From positions 1 to 64,000 of the forward strand of contig CAXTVI010000010.1 of the NCBI GenBank assembly GCA_964247695.1: a stretch of DNA of 64,000 nt, written 5' to 3'. A program made the position numbers and the translations under genes. Under the pieces are notes generated by a model. It did no database searches, was not told the origin of the DNA, and was given only the letters and a program-made list of their open reading frames with translations. Origin of the DNA: Lichenicoccus sp964247695. Lineage in GTDB: Bacteria; Pseudomonadota; Alphaproteobacteria; Acetobacterales; Acetobacteraceae. Shown here in pieces: positions 8,049 to 16,999 of this stretch. The number at the start of each line of letters is the position of its first letter. The stretch's first letter is position 1.

Positions 8049-9137
8049 ATGCGCAATCTTCTCCTCGCCGGGGCGGCGTTGTCGTTCCTGCTCCCCGGCC
8101 TCGGTGCCGCGGCAGCACCCGCGGCGCTCAATCCCGACACCGATCCCAGCCGCATCAACTGGTGGGAGCTCGACAGCAAGCTCGGCCCGCTGCCGGATGT
8201 GCATGGCCAGCGCTACGGCGTCGTGCTGAAGACGCTGACGAACGAATACTGGCGCCTGCTCGCCGACGGCTACCGCAAGGGCGCCGCCGCCACCCATGTC
8301 ACGGTCGAGATCCAGGCGGCCCAGGGCGAGAGCGACCAGATCGGCCAGCTTTCCATGATGGAGAACATGATCGGCAACACCTACAAGGGGCTGCTGATCT
8401 CGCCGCAGACAGACGCCAACCTGCAGCCCGCCATCGACGAGGCGGTGCAGGCGAAGATCCCGGTGGTCGATGTCGATGACGCTGTGGTCAGCAGCATCTC
8501 GCACTTCGTCGGAAACGTGCAGCGCGAGAACGGCGTGCGGGCGGCGAACTGGTTCATCCAGCACGCCCCGAAGGGCGGCAAGGTTGCGATCATCGAGGGC
8601 CAGGCTGGCGTGTTCGCCGCCGTGCAGCGCACCGCCGGCTTCCGCTCGACCATGCAGGGCAACAGGAACTTCCAGGTGGTGGCGAGCGTGCCGGGCAACT
8701 GGGACCGCCAGACCTCCTACGACGCGGCGGCCACGATCCTGCAGCAGCATCCGGATCTCGTCGGATTCTACTGCAACAACGACACCATGGCGCTCGGTGT
8801 CGTCGAGGCCGTCAAGGCCGCGAACCTGCTGAGTCAGGTGCATGTCATCGGCACCGACGGCACCAACGACGCGTATGTGTCGATCAAGGCGGGCGATCTT
8901 ACCGGCACCGTCGACAGTTTCCCTGGCCTGACCGGGCAGATCGCCCTGCAGGTTGCCGAGCGGCTGGCGGCCGGACAGACCGTCCCGCGGGTGGTCGCGA
9001 CGCCGCAGGCGCTGGTCACCAAGGAGAATATGGCGCGCTACAAGGGCAGCGACGCCGACCAGCGCCGCGCACTCATCCAGGATGCCAGCGTGCCGAATAT
9101 CCAGGACGCCAGCACGTCGCCCAGCACGCCACATTGA
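8049..9137 (+). CDS. Periplasmic sugar-binding protein, AlsB/RbsB family
   Basis: The substrate-binding component of a carbohydrate ABC importer (Peripla_BP_4), 362 residues. The N-terminus is a Sec signal peptide (LLLAGAALSFLLPGLGAAAA). The mature part resembles D-allose-binding AlsB more than ribose-binding protein: YGVVLKTLTNEYW, KVAIIEGQAG, the WDRQ segment and FYCNNDTMALGVVEAV all have close counterparts there. GTDGTNDAY is the usual hinge region. A low-complexity Ser/Thr/Pro tail follows the last helix. ATG 8049 has an upstream AGGGAAA. It delivers sugar to the ATPase and permease encoded immediately downstream. Confidence 0.9.
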   Translation: MRNLLLAGAALSFLLPGLGAAAAPAALNPDTDPSRINWWELDSKLGPLPDVHGQRYGVVLKTLTNEYWRLLADGYRKGAAATHVTVEIQAAQGESDQIGQLSMMENMIGNTYKGLLISPQTDANLQPAIDEAVQAKIPVVDVDDAVVSSISHFVGNVQRENGVRAANWFIQHAPKGGKVAIIEGQAGVFAAVQRTAGFRSTMQGNRNFQVVASVPGNWDRQTSYDAAATILQQHPDLVGFYCNNDTMALGVVEAVKAANLLSQVHVIGTDGTNDAYVSIKAGDLTGTVDSFPGLTGQIALQVAERLAAGQTVPRVVATPQALVTKENMARYKGSDADQRRALIQDASVPNIQDASTSPSTPH

Positions 9138-9150
9138 GACGGGAAGTGTC

Positions 9151-10698
9151 ATGGTGACCGATATCCAGAGCCGCCCCGCGAGGCTTGCGTTACGCGGGAT
9201 CACCAAGCAGTACTCGGGCATCACGGTGCTGCACGACATCGCCATCACCGTGCAGCCCGGCGAGGTGCATGCCCTGCTCGGCGAGAACGGCGCCGGGAAG
9301 TCGACGCTGCTGAAGATTCTGTCCGGCGTGGTCAACCCGACCGCGGGCACGATCAGCGTCGACGGCGTCCCCATCGCCGCGAACTCGATGGCCGGTGCCC
9401 GCCGCGCCGGCATCGCGATGATCCACCAGGAACTGCAACAGGTGCCGGAGCTGTCGGTGGCCCAGAACATGTTCCTGGGCCATCCGGTCACCCACGCCGG
9501 CACCATGCTCGACCGCGCCACGATGCGCCGGCGTGCGGCGCAAACCCTGGCCCGGCTCGATCCCAACATAGATCCGGACCAGCAGATCAAGACCCTGCGC
9601 GTGGCCAAGCGCCAGATCGTGGAAATCGCGCGCGCCCTGCTGTTCGAGGCGACGATCATCGCCATGGACGAGCCGACCTCGAGCCTGATGCCGTCCGAGT
9701 TCGAGCGGCTCGTCGAGGTCATCGAGGCGCTGAAGGCGAGCGGGGTGTCGATCATCTATGTCTCGCACAAGCTCGACGAGGTGCTGCGCGTCTGCGATCG
9801 CGGCACCGTGCTACGCGATGGCAGGTTCATCGGCACCATCGATCTGCGTGGCGCCACCGAGGCGCAGATCGTCTCGATGATGGTCGGTCGCGATCTGGAC
9901 GTGCACGACCACAGCTCGCACGCCACCGACGAGGTCGTCCTGTCGGCGCGCGGGCTATGCTGGACCGGCAAGGTGGTCGAAGCCTCGTTCGACCTGTATC
10001 GCGGCGAGGTGCTCGGCATCGCCGGGCTGATGGGCGCCGGCCGCACCGAGCTGATGCACCTGCTCTCGGGCCTGCAGCGGCCGACCGCAGGGCACCTCCA
10101 GGTCAAGGGCCGCGATGTCAGCTTCCGCTCGGCGCGGCATGCGATCCGCGCCGGGATCGGGCTGCTGCCCGAGGAGCGCAAGCGCGAGGGGATCATCCCG
10201 CTGCGCTCGGCGCTGTCCAACACGGGCCTGACGTCGCTGCCGTATTACGGCCGGCGCGGCTGGATCGACGGGCGCGGGCTGAGGCGGCGGGTGACCGAAC
10301 TGTTCCGATCGCTGCAGCTGCGGCCAATGGATCCCGACAAGCCGATCCGCCTGTTCAGCGGCGGCAACCAGCAGAAAATCATCATCGCGCGCTGGCTGCT
10401 TGCCGGCAGCGAGATCCTGCTGCTCGACGAGCCGACGCGCGGCATCGATATCGGCGCCAAGCAGGAGATCTACCGGGTGATCCGCGACCTCGCGATCGCG
10501 GGCAAGTCGATCATCGTGGTCTCCTCGGAATTACCCGAGATCCTCAATGTCAGCGACCGCGTGCTGGTCATGCGCACCGGGCGCATCGTGGCGGAGCTCG
10601 ACCGCGACGAACTGAGCGAGGACACGATCATGCAGCACGCCGCCCGCGAGGCGGCTTCCCCCGAAATGCACCAATTCCCCAGGAGCCAGGTCGCATGA
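9151..10698 (+). CDS. Sugar ABC transporter ATP-binding protein (two nucleotide-binding domains)
   Basis: A 515-residue RbsA/AlsA/XylG-type ATPase with tandem domains. Domain 1 has Walker A GENGAGKST, a degenerate signature around LRVAKRQIVEIARAL and Walker B IIAMDEPTSS. Domain 2 has the family's non-canonical P-loop GLMGAGRTE, an intact signature LFSGGNQQK and Walker B ILLLDEPTRGIDIGAK. As in relatives, one site is probably degenerate. The start is ATG 9151, 13 bp after the binding-protein stop. Its stop codon overlaps the permease start in an ATGA arrangement, so translation is coupled. Confidence 0.94.
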   Translation: MVTDIQSRPARLALRGITKQYSGITVLHDIAITVQPGEVHALLGENGAGKSTLLKILSGVVNPTAGTISVDGVPIAANSMAGARRAGIAMIHQELQQVPELSVAQNMFLGHPVTHAGTMLDRATMRRRAAQTLARLDPNIDPDQQIKTLRVAKRQIVEIARALLFEATIIAMDEPTSSLMPSEFERLVEVIEALKASGVSIIYVSHKLDEVLRVCDRGTVLRDGRFIGTIDLRGATEAQIVSMMVGRDLDVHDHSSHATDEVVLSARGLCWTGKVVEASFDLYRGEVLGIAGLMGAGRTELMHLLSGLQRPTAGHLQVKGRDVSFRSARHAIRAGIGLLPEERKREGIIPLRSALSNTGLTSLPYYGRRGWIDGRGLRRRVTELFRSLQLRPMDPDKPIRLFSGGNQQKIIIARWLLAGSEILLLDEPTRGIDIGAKQEIYRVIRDLAIAGKSIIVVSSELPEILNVSDRVLVMRTGRIVAELDRDELSEDTIMQHAAREAASPEMHQFPRSQVA

Positions 10699-11669
10699 GC
10701 CCGCAGACAGCCGTCATGGGATCGAGGGCCACGCGCCTGCCGATCCGGTTCAACGTGCGTGACGCCGGCACCCTGTTCGGGCTGCTGGCGATCGCGGCCA
10801 CATTCTCGGCGCTGACGCCCGCCTTCCTCAGCCAGCACAACCTGATCAACATCCTGCAGCAATCGAGCATCAATGCCTGCGTCGCCATCGGCATGACGCT
10901 GGTGATCATCTCCGGCGGCATCGACCTCTCGGTCGGCCCGACCGCGGCCCTGTCCGCCGTGCTGACCGCCACCATGATCGTGGGCGGCGTGCCGTTCCCG
11001 CTCGCGTTTCTCGGCGGCCTGCTGGTCGGCATGGCCTGCGGCGCGATCAACGGCCTGCTGATCTCGCTGGCCGGCCTGCAGCCGTTCATCGTCACGCTCG
11101 GCACGCTCAGCCTGTATCGGGCGCTGGCCCTGATCTTCACCGGCGGCAATCCGGTGCTGGGGTTGCCGCCCGGCTTCCGGCACCTGTTCACCGGCAGGCT
11201 CGGCATCCTGCCGATCCCGGTCGTGGTGGTGGCGGCACTCAGCCTGGTGGCCTGGTTCGTACTGCGCAAGACGCCGCTCGGCGAGTACATCCTGGCGGTC
11301 GGCGGCAACGAGGAGGCCGCGCGGATCGCCGGCGTGCCGATCGTGCGCACCAAGATCGCGACCTACATGATCTCGGGCGCGCTCGCCTTTCTGGCCGCGA
11401 TGATCCTGGTCGGCCGGCTGGGTGCGGCGGAACCGGTGCTGGGCAATCTTTGGGAATTGCAGGCGATCGCCGCGGCGGCGATCGGCGGCGCGTCGCTGAT
11501 GGGCGGCAAGGGCAGCATCGTCGGCACGCTGCTGGGCGCCCTGGTGCTCGGCGCCATGAGCAACGGCTTGACGCTGCTCAACGTGCAGGCATTCTACCAG
11601 CTCCTGGCGACCGGCATCATCATCATCGTGGCGATGCTCGTGGACCGCTTCACACGGGGCAATGGCTGA
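10695..11669 (+). CDS. Sugar ABC transporter permease
   Basis: A 324-residue BPD_transp_2 permease of the RbsC/AlsC type with about nine hydrophobic segments. The cytoplasmic EAA-like loop region GNEEAARIAGV is present and is followed by ALAFLAAMILVGRLGAAEP. It forms the channel dimer for the importer. The start ATG overlaps the preceding ATPase stop by four bases (ATGA at 10695-10698), with AGGAG at 10681-10685. This ties the two gene products to one complex. Confidence 0.93.
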   Translation: MSPQTAVMGSRATRLPIRFNVRDAGTLFGLLAIAATFSALTPAFLSQHNLINILQQSSINACVAIGMTLVIISGGIDLSVGPTAALSAVLTATMIVGGVPFPLAFLGGLLVGMACGAINGLLISLAGLQPFIVTLGTLSLYRALALIFTGGNPVLGLPPGFRHLFTGRLGILPIPVVVVAALSLVAWFVLRKTPLGEYILAVGGNEEAARIAGVPIVRTKIATYMISGALAFLAAMILVGRLGAAEPVLGNLWELQAIAAAAIGGASLMGGKGSIVGTLLGALVLGAMSNGLTLLNVQAFYQLLATGIIIIVAMLVDRFTRGNG

Positions 11670-11692
11670 TACCGGGGATGCAGGGGATGGAT

Positions 11693-12544
11693 ATGCGTGA
11701 CACCTACGCCGTCGGTGCGCGCATCCGGATGATGCGCCCGACGCTGACCCCGCTCGAGACCCGCATCATCGATACCGTCATCAACCAGCCGTTCGACCGC
11801 GACACCTCGCTCCGGCAGGTGTCGCAGGATGCCAGCGTCTCGGAAGCCATGGTGGTGAAGACCGCCAAGAAGCTCGGCTTCGACGGGTTTCGCGACTTCC
11901 GCGAGCAGATCAGCAAGTACAACGGTCTGCCGAGTGCGGCGCTGCACCAGGAGATCTCGTCCGACGACAGCGCGGCGGATATCCTGTCCAAGGTGTTCAA
12001 TACCGCGATCCAGGCGCTGCAGGAAACGCTCGCCATCATCGATATCCCGACCTTCGAGCAGGTGGTCGACGTCATCTATCGGGCGCGGCAGCGCGACCTG
12101 TACGGCGTCGGCGGCTCGGCGCAGATCGCCCGCGATGTGGCGCACAAGTTCCTGCGCATCGGACTGCGCAGCGCGATCCACGATGACAGCCACATGATGC
12201 TGATGTCGGCCTCCCTGCTCGCGCCCGGGGACGTCGCCATCGTGTTCTCGCATTCCGGGCGCACCAGCGCGGTGATCGACGCCACCCGACAGGCGCGGGA
12301 ATGTGGCGCCGCCACCATCGCCATCACCAACTTCGCGCGCTCGCCGCTGGCCGATATCGCCGACCTGGTGCTCTGCTCTACGGCGCGCGGCTCGCCGCTG
12401 CTGGGCGAGAATGCGGCGGCAAGGGTGGCGCAGCTCAATATCATGGATGCGGTCTTCGCCGCGGTCGCGCAGAAGGACTACGACAGCGCCGAGCAGAGCC
12501 TGCAGCGCACGACGATGGCGATCAGCACGAAACGCGAGAGGTAG
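11693..12544 (+). CDS. MurR/RpiR-family transcriptional regulator
   Basis: A 283-residue sugar-phosphate-sensing regulator. An N-terminal HTH_6 domain (LRQVSQDASVSEAMVVKTAKKLGFDGFRD) is followed by a SIS domain with YGVGGSAQIARDVAHKFLR and the phosphosugar-binding loop VFSHSGRTSAV. ATG 11693 is preceded by AGGGG at 11682-11686; ATGs at 11678 and 11687 are in frame and less well placed. Family members usually repress the operon in which they lie and respond to its phosphorylated sugar. The inverted repeat at 6926-6957 is the best candidate site. Gene order with an AlsB-like importer recalls the E. coli allose operon, whose regulator is also of the RpiR family. Confidence 0.9.
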   Translation: MRDTYAVGARIRMMRPTLTPLETRIIDTVINQPFDRDTSLRQVSQDASVSEAMVVKTAKKLGFDGFRDFREQISKYNGLPSAALHQEISSDDSAADILSKVFNTAIQALQETLAIIDIPTFEQVVDVIYRARQRDLYGVGGSAQIARDVAHKFLRIGLRSAIHDDSHMMLMSASLLAPGDVAIVFSHSGRTSAVIDATRQARECGAATIAITNFARSPLADIADLVLCSTARGSPLLGENAAARVAQLNIMDAVFAAVAQKDYDSAEQSLQRTTMAISTKRER

Positions 12545-12546
12545 TC

Positions 12547-13467
12547 ATGGGTGCATCCGTCGTCGTCGTCGGCAGCCTGCATTACGACATCATCGTCTCC
12601 GGCCCGCGCCTGCCGCGCATCGGAGAGACGCTGCCGGGGGAATCCTGGCTTGCGAAATGCGGCGGCAAGGGCGGCAACCAGGCGGTCGAGGCCGCGCGGC
12701 ATGGTGCGGCGACGTCGATGGTTGCCTGTGTCGGACAGGACGATTTCGGTTGCCGGCTGCTGGATAACCTCGTCTCGGCTGGGGTCGATGTCGCGCATGT
12801 CCGCATGGTGGAGGCCGGTTCCGGTCTTTCCGTGGTGGTGTCCGAGGCATCCGGCGACTACGCCGCGGTCATCGTCTCCGGCAGTAATCAGGAGCTCGGC
12901 GCGTTCGACGTTGCCGAAGCCCAGCCGCTGATCGGCAAGGCGTCTGTCCTGATCCTGCAGAACGAGATCCCGGACCCGACCAACCTCGCGGCTGCCCGGC
13001 TGGCGCGGGCGGCCGGCGCGATGGTGGTCCTGAACGCCGCCCCGGCGCGGGTCCTCCCGGACGAGCTGGCCGCGTGCCTCGACGTCATCGTCGTCAACGC
13101 CATCGAAGCCGAGATGCTGGGTTCCGAGCCGGTGGCCGACCTGGCTTCGGCGGCCCGGGCGGCGGCGCATCTCTCGGGGACCATCCCCGCGGTGATCGTG
13201 ACGGCGGGCGGCGACGGGGTCGCGGTGCAGAGCGCCGAGTATACCGGCAGCGTGCCGCCGCACGCGGTCCGGCTCGTCAGCACACACGGGGCAGGGGATG
13301 CCTTTATCGGCGCGCTCGGCGCCTGCCTTGCCGCGGGGGATGGCCTCGAAGGCGCCGTCGCCTACGCGAATGCGGCGGCGGCGCTGCTCGTTTCAACCGC
13401 CGAAGCGGAGCGGGCGGGGCTGACCTCAAACGGTGTGCGCGGGCTGCTGGATCGCGCATCAGCCTGA
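12547..13467 (+). CDS. PfkB/ribokinase-family carbohydrate kinase
   Basis: A 306-residue sugar kinase starting two bases after the regulator stop. The N-terminus has the family signature GGKGGNQAVEAARHGA, and the C-terminal ATP/anion-hole motif is THGAGDAFIGALG with D251 as the expected catalytic base. The intermediate VVLNAAPAR and VVNAIEAEML are ribokinase-like. It would phosphorylate the imported or isomerised sugar, giving the effector for the RpiR regulator. The allose operon of E. coli uses a ROK kinase instead, so the exact sugar remains open. The 3' end overlaps the convergent hydrolase gene by nine bases. Confidence 0.9.
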   Translation: MGASVVVVGSLHYDIIVSGPRLPRIGETLPGESWLAKCGGKGGNQAVEAARHGAATSMVACVGQDDFGCRLLDNLVSAGVDVAHVRMVEAGSGLSVVVSEASGDYAAVIVSGSNQELGAFDVAEAQPLIGKASVLILQNEIPDPTNLAAARLARAAGAMVVLNAAPARVLPDELAACLDVIVVNAIEAEMLGSEPVADLASAARAAAHLSGTIPAVIVTAGGDGVAVQSAEYTGSVPPHAVRLVSTHGAGDAFIGALGACLAAGDGLEGAVAYANAAAALLVSTAEAERAGLTSNGVRGLLDRASA

Positions 13468-14493
13468 TCGCGCAGCATGCCCGAGCCAGTCGGCGACCGC
13501 CTCGCGCAGGGTGCGCTCGTCGTCGGGGTTGCGGCTCGGGCTGCCCGCGCGGTGCCCCCAGATCGACGGGATCGGGCGCAATGCCCCGTGCCGCAGATGC
13601 GGCAGTTCCGCCGCGTTGTCGGCCACCGGGAAATACAGGTCGGTGGCCCCCGGCATCAGCAGGACGCGCGCCTCGATCGCCGCCAACGCGCGCTCGAGAT
13701 CGTGGCCGTACAGCGCATTGGCGCTGATGTCGCCCGCTTCCCAGGTGCGGGCCTGCGCGTAGAGGTCGGCGGCGCGGCAGGAGGTGAAGCCCGGCTCCCA
13801 TTCGCGGTCGAGGAAATCATCCAGGCTGGATGCGGCCTGCAGGTGCAGCCCGCCACGGTACCAGTCCTGGCTCATCGCCCAGCCGGCATAGATGCGGGCG
13901 AAGGCGCGCAGCGCCGCATGCGGTTCGGATACGAAACGGCCGCCCCCGAGATGCTCCGGCGCCGCCTCCAGGGTGGCCAGCAGCGATTGCAGGAACACCC
14001 GGTTGTGGATCGCCGTGCGCGCGCTGCCGCAGACCACGATGGCGCGCTCGACCTCGCCCGGGTGCAGGGCAGCCCAGTGATAGGCCTGCTGCGCGCCCAT
14101 CGAGAAGCCGTACACGCAGGCCAGCCGCTCGATGCCGAAATGCTCGCGCAGCAGCCGGCGCTGTGCCGTGACGTTGTCGGCGGTGGTCACCAGCGCCGGG
14201 TAGTCGTCGTGGTTGGACGGGCTCGAGGACAGGCCGTTGCCGAACATGTCCGGCGTGAGGATGAACGAGCGCGTCGGATCGAGGATGCCGTCCGGACCGA
14301 TCAGCCATTCCTGGCCGTCATGCGTGGCGCTGTAGCTGGTCGGGTACAGAATCACGTTGTCCCGCGCCGGGGACAGCGTGCCGTAGCTCTTCCAGGCGAG
14401 GCGAGCTCCCGCCAGCGTCCCGCCGCCCTGCAGTGTCAGGTCGCCGAGCTCGAATATTCCGGTCTCGGTGGTCCAGGTCGCATCGATGGGCAT
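13459..14493 (-). CDS. Alpha/beta hydrolase, homoserine O-acetyltransferase-like
   Basis: A 344-residue alpha/beta hydrolase of the MetX-like group. Seen: the oxyanion region ILYPTSYSATH, the nucleophile elbow GFSMGAQQAYHW with S131, the acid region LLMPGATDLYFP and a late histidine in WGHRAG. MetX proper makes O-acetylhomoserine, but this sequence diverges from it around the active site (YSATH, GHRAG) and belongs to a looser set of hydrolase or acyltransferase relatives, so no biosynthetic role is claimed. ATG 14493 has a strong GGAGGAAG upstream and is preferred to the in-frame start at 14544. It is divergent from the LuxR-type gene. Confidence 0.72.
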   Translation of the reverse strand: MPIDATWTTETGIFELGDLTLQGGGTLAGARLAWKSYGTLSPARDNVILYPTSYSATHDGQEWLIGPDGILDPTRSFILTPDMFGNGLSSSPSNHDDYPALVTTADNVTAQRRLLREHFGIERLACVYGFSMGAQQAYHWAALHPGEVERAIVVCGSARTAIHNRVFLQSLLATLEAAPEHLGGGRFVSEPHAALRAFARIYAGWAMSQDWYRGGLHLQAASSLDDFLDREWEPGFTSCRAADLYAQARTWEAGDISANALYGHDLERALAAIEARVLLMPGATDLYFPVADNAAELPHLRHGALRPIPSIWGHRAGSPSRNPDDERTLREAVADWLGHAARSG

Positions 14494-14681
14494 CCGTCTT
14501 CCTCCGCTGCGGGTTGTCACGCGGGCGCACCGCCGCGGTTGCATCCCTGGTCAAGTTTCCTGCACCAGACTAGAGAGAACGAGGCGAAATGTAAGCATAG
14601 GCAAGTAATTCCGCTTCGATAGCCCGTTGAGGCCGCTCCTCTTGTTCTGTAGCGTCCCGTTACGAATGTGGAGCGGCAGCC

Positions 14682-15809
14682 GTGACGGATGCGGTCGGAC
14701 TGATCTACGAAACCGTCGCCGAGCCGTTGGCGTGGAACGAGGTGATCCCGCTCATGGCGCGGGAGATCGACGCCTCTGCGTCATGGCTGTTCAAGCCCGG
14801 AGCGACCGAGCTGGACGAAATCCCGCCGTATGGCATCGGCAGGGATGTGCGCGATGCCTATGCGCGGCGGTTCATCGGCGTCGACCTGCTGCGGCATCAG
14901 GGCATCCGGCGCTGGCACGAGATCGCCGGCCGGCCCGCGCGCGAGCGCGACCTGGTCAGCGAGCGGGACTGGCTGGGCTCCGAGCTGTACAACGAGTTCG
15001 CCGCCCCCAACGGCATCGGACATGTCCTGGCCGCGGCACTTGGCACGACGATCGGGCACGGGCCGCTCCCGATCCTTAGCTTTTTCCGGCCGCCGGGCGA
15101 CCGGCTGTTCGAGGTCGACGCGGTACGCCGCTTCGACCATCTGGCGCCACATCTGTGCCGCGCCGTGCGGCTGCGCGAAGCCCTCGGCGAGACGGTCGCG
15201 TCGGTGCCGGCCTGGACCGCATCGCTGCTCGACCAGCTCTCGGCTGCGATCATCCTGCTCGACGGCGCCGGCCGGATCCGGCACGCGAACAACCAGGCGC
15301 AGGCGATCCTGGACCGGAGGGACGGCCTGAGGATCGAGCGGGGCAGCCGGCTGGGCGCTCTCGCTGAAGCAGCCGGCAGGCAGCTTGCGGCCGCGATCGC
15401 CCATGCCGTGTCGCGCGCTCCCGCAGGTTGCGAGTTGCGGGTGCCGCGCGATCAGCACCGTCGCGGCAAGAGCTGGCTGGTCGGCGTGACGCCGCTGCCG
15501 GCCTCCGCGGGGATCATGTTCGGCGAGGCGGGCCTGCGCTGCTGCGTCTGGATTGCCGACGTGGCCGCCATTGCGCCCTGCGGCACCCGCCTGGGGGCCC
15601 TGTTCGGGCTCACCGCAGCCGAGCAGCGGATCGCGGTGGGACTGCTGGCGGATCTCTGTCCGGGCGAGATCGCCCGCACGCACGGCGTCTCGCTGCCGAC
15701 GGTGCGGACCCAGATCCAGGCGATCTTCGCCAAGCTCGGGGTCCAGCGTCAGGCGGAACTCGTGCGGCTGCTGAGCAAGGTGGAAACGTTACCGGCTTTG
15801 TCACAATGA
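14682..15809 (+). CDS. LuxR-type HTH transcriptional regulator
   Basis: A 375-residue regulator with a C-terminal LuxR/GerE DNA-binding domain: FGLTAAEQRIAVGLLADLC, the recognition helix area GVSLPTVRTQIQAIFAKLGV, then QRQAELVRLL. The N-terminal two-thirds is not an acyl-homoserine-lactone domain. It looks like an unassigned sensory region followed by a PAS-like stretch (AIILLDGAGRIRHANNQA). The start is GTG 14682 with GGAG at 14670-14673. It lies upstream of the catalase/cyclooxygenase-like genes on the same strand and divergent from the MetX-like hydrolase. It is the obvious candidate regulator of that cassette. Confidence 0.85.
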   Translation: MTDAVGLIYETVAEPLAWNEVIPLMAREIDASASWLFKPGATELDEIPPYGIGRDVRDAYARRFIGVDLLRHQGIRRWHEIAGRPARERDLVSERDWLGSELYNEFAAPNGIGHVLAAALGTTIGHGPLPILSFFRPPGDRLFEVDAVRRFDHLAPHLCRAVRLREALGETVASVPAWTASLLDQLSAAIILLDGAGRIRHANNQAQAILDRRDGLRIERGSRLGALAEAAGRQLAAAIAHAVSRAPAGCELRVPRDQHRRGKSWLVGVTPLPASAGIMFGEAGLRCCVWIADVAAIAPCGTRLGALFGLTAAEQRIAVGLLADLCPGEIARTHGVSLPTVRTQIQAIFAKLGVQRQAELVRLLSKVETLPALSQ

Positions 15810-15820
15810 AACGACTTCGT

Positions 15821-15838
15821 ATCATCCGTTCTGATGAT
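15821..15838. promoter_or_regulatory. Candidate operator: 18-bp inverted repeat before the heme-protein cassette
   Basis: ATCATC-CGTTCT-GATGAT is a perfect 6-bp inverted repeat with a 6-base centre, 93 bp upstream of the catalase-like start and just after the LuxR-type gene. Its size fits LuxR-type operators. It could also be a weak transcription stop for the regulator gene. Confidence 0.4.
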
Positions 15839-15931
15839 GCCGCGACCCGTCGTCCTGGCTAGCGTCGCCGGCGGAACGCGAGACGTTCCTGGTTGTGCGC
15901 CGGCCTCGTCGGGCGCGGGGAGCCTGTCGAG

Positions 15932-16969
15932 ATGGACCTGCCAGTAACGTCCGCCGACCTGATCGCGGACGCTGCGTCCTCACCGGATGGAGACGAGACC
16001 ATCCCCGCCGGCGAGATGGCCGCGCTGCAGGACATCGTCACCTCGATCCGGGACAGGGTCCGTGCGACCGCAGGTGCGGGACCGGCCCGGCGCGACGCCC
16101 ACCCGAAGGCGCATGGCTGCGTGCAGGCGAGCTTTCGCGTGCTGGACGCGCTGCCGGAGCCGCTGCGCGTCGGCCTGTTCGCCGAGCCACGCAGCTATGA
16201 CGCGCTCATCCGGTACTCGAACGGCAACGAGACCCCGCAGCCGGACTGGATCGGCGACGGACGCGGCATGGCGGTGAAGGTGATGGGCGTGCGGGGCAGT
16301 CGTTCCGGCACCCAGGACTTCATCATGATCAACAATCCGGCGTTCTTCGTGCGCGACGCCATGGACTATGTCGCATTCCGGGGCGCCCGACCGCAATGGC
16401 GGTTCTTCGTGCCGGGCTGGAACCCGTTGCGCTGGCGGTTGCACGAATTGCAGGTGGCGCGCGCCATCACCCGACGCCGCATGGCCAATCCGGTGGATGG
16501 CCGATACTGGAGCATGACGCCGTACCTGTTCGGCACCACGCAGTGCAAGTTCTCGGCAAGGTCGGCCGACCCACCGTCGCCGTTCAACCAGACCAGCACG
16601 CCGAATTTCCTGCGCGACAACCTGTGCGTGCACCTAGCCGCGCTGACTGCCGAGTTCGACTTCATGGTGCAGCTTCGCGGCGATCCGGCAAAGATGCCGA
16701 TCGAGGATCCGACGATCGAGTGGTCCGAGACCGGGGCGTCGTTCGTGCCGGTCGCCCGTATCACCATACCGCCGCAGCAGTTCGACCAGCCGGCGCACCA
16801 GGTCCGGTGCGAGAACCTCTCGTTCACGCCTTGGCACGGCCTCGCGGCGCACCGCCCGCTCGGGGGCATCAACCGCGTACGACGCACCGTCTACGAGGCG
16901 GTCTCAAGCTTGCGCCATGAGATGAACGGCGTGCCGCGCGAGGAGCCGACCAGCTTTAAGATCCAGTGA
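15932..16969 (+). CDS. Catalase-related heme protein (y4iL-like)
   Basis: A 345-residue minimal catalase-fold protein. The distal heme site R54-D-A-H57 followed by PKAHG matches the RxxH pattern of catalases. MINNPAFFVRD matches the catalase asparagine-bearing NNxPxFFxRD block. The C-terminal R317xxxY321 supplies the proximal tyrosinate ligand. The protein is shorter than true catalases and belongs to the branch that also includes allene oxide synthases and hydroperoxide-metabolising enzymes. ATG 15932 with GGGGAG at 15917-15922 is chosen over an upstream TTG at 15893. It is followed 30 bp later by the cyclooxygenase-like gene, so a role in handling fatty-acid hydroperoxides is a reasonable inference. 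H2O2 dismutation is the alternative. Confidence 0.82.
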   Translation: MDLPVTSADLIADAASSPDGDETIPAGEMAALQDIVTSIRDRVRATAGAGPARRDAHPKAHGCVQASFRVLDALPEPLRVGLFAEPRSYDALIRYSNGNETPQPDWIGDGRGMAVKVMGVRGSRSGTQDFIMINNPAFFVRDAMDYVAFRGARPQWRFFVPGWNPLRWRLHELQVARAITRRRMANPVDGRYWSMTPYLFGTTQCKFSARSADPPSPFNQTSTPNFLRDNLCVHLAALTAEFDFMVQLRGDPAKMPIEDPTIEWSETGASFVPVARITIPPQQFDQPAHQVRCENLSFTPWHGLAAHRPLGGINRVRRTVYEAVSSLRHEMNGVPREEPTSFKIQ

Positions 16970-16999
16970 TCAACCGACAGAGACAGGGGAGTCCTTATC

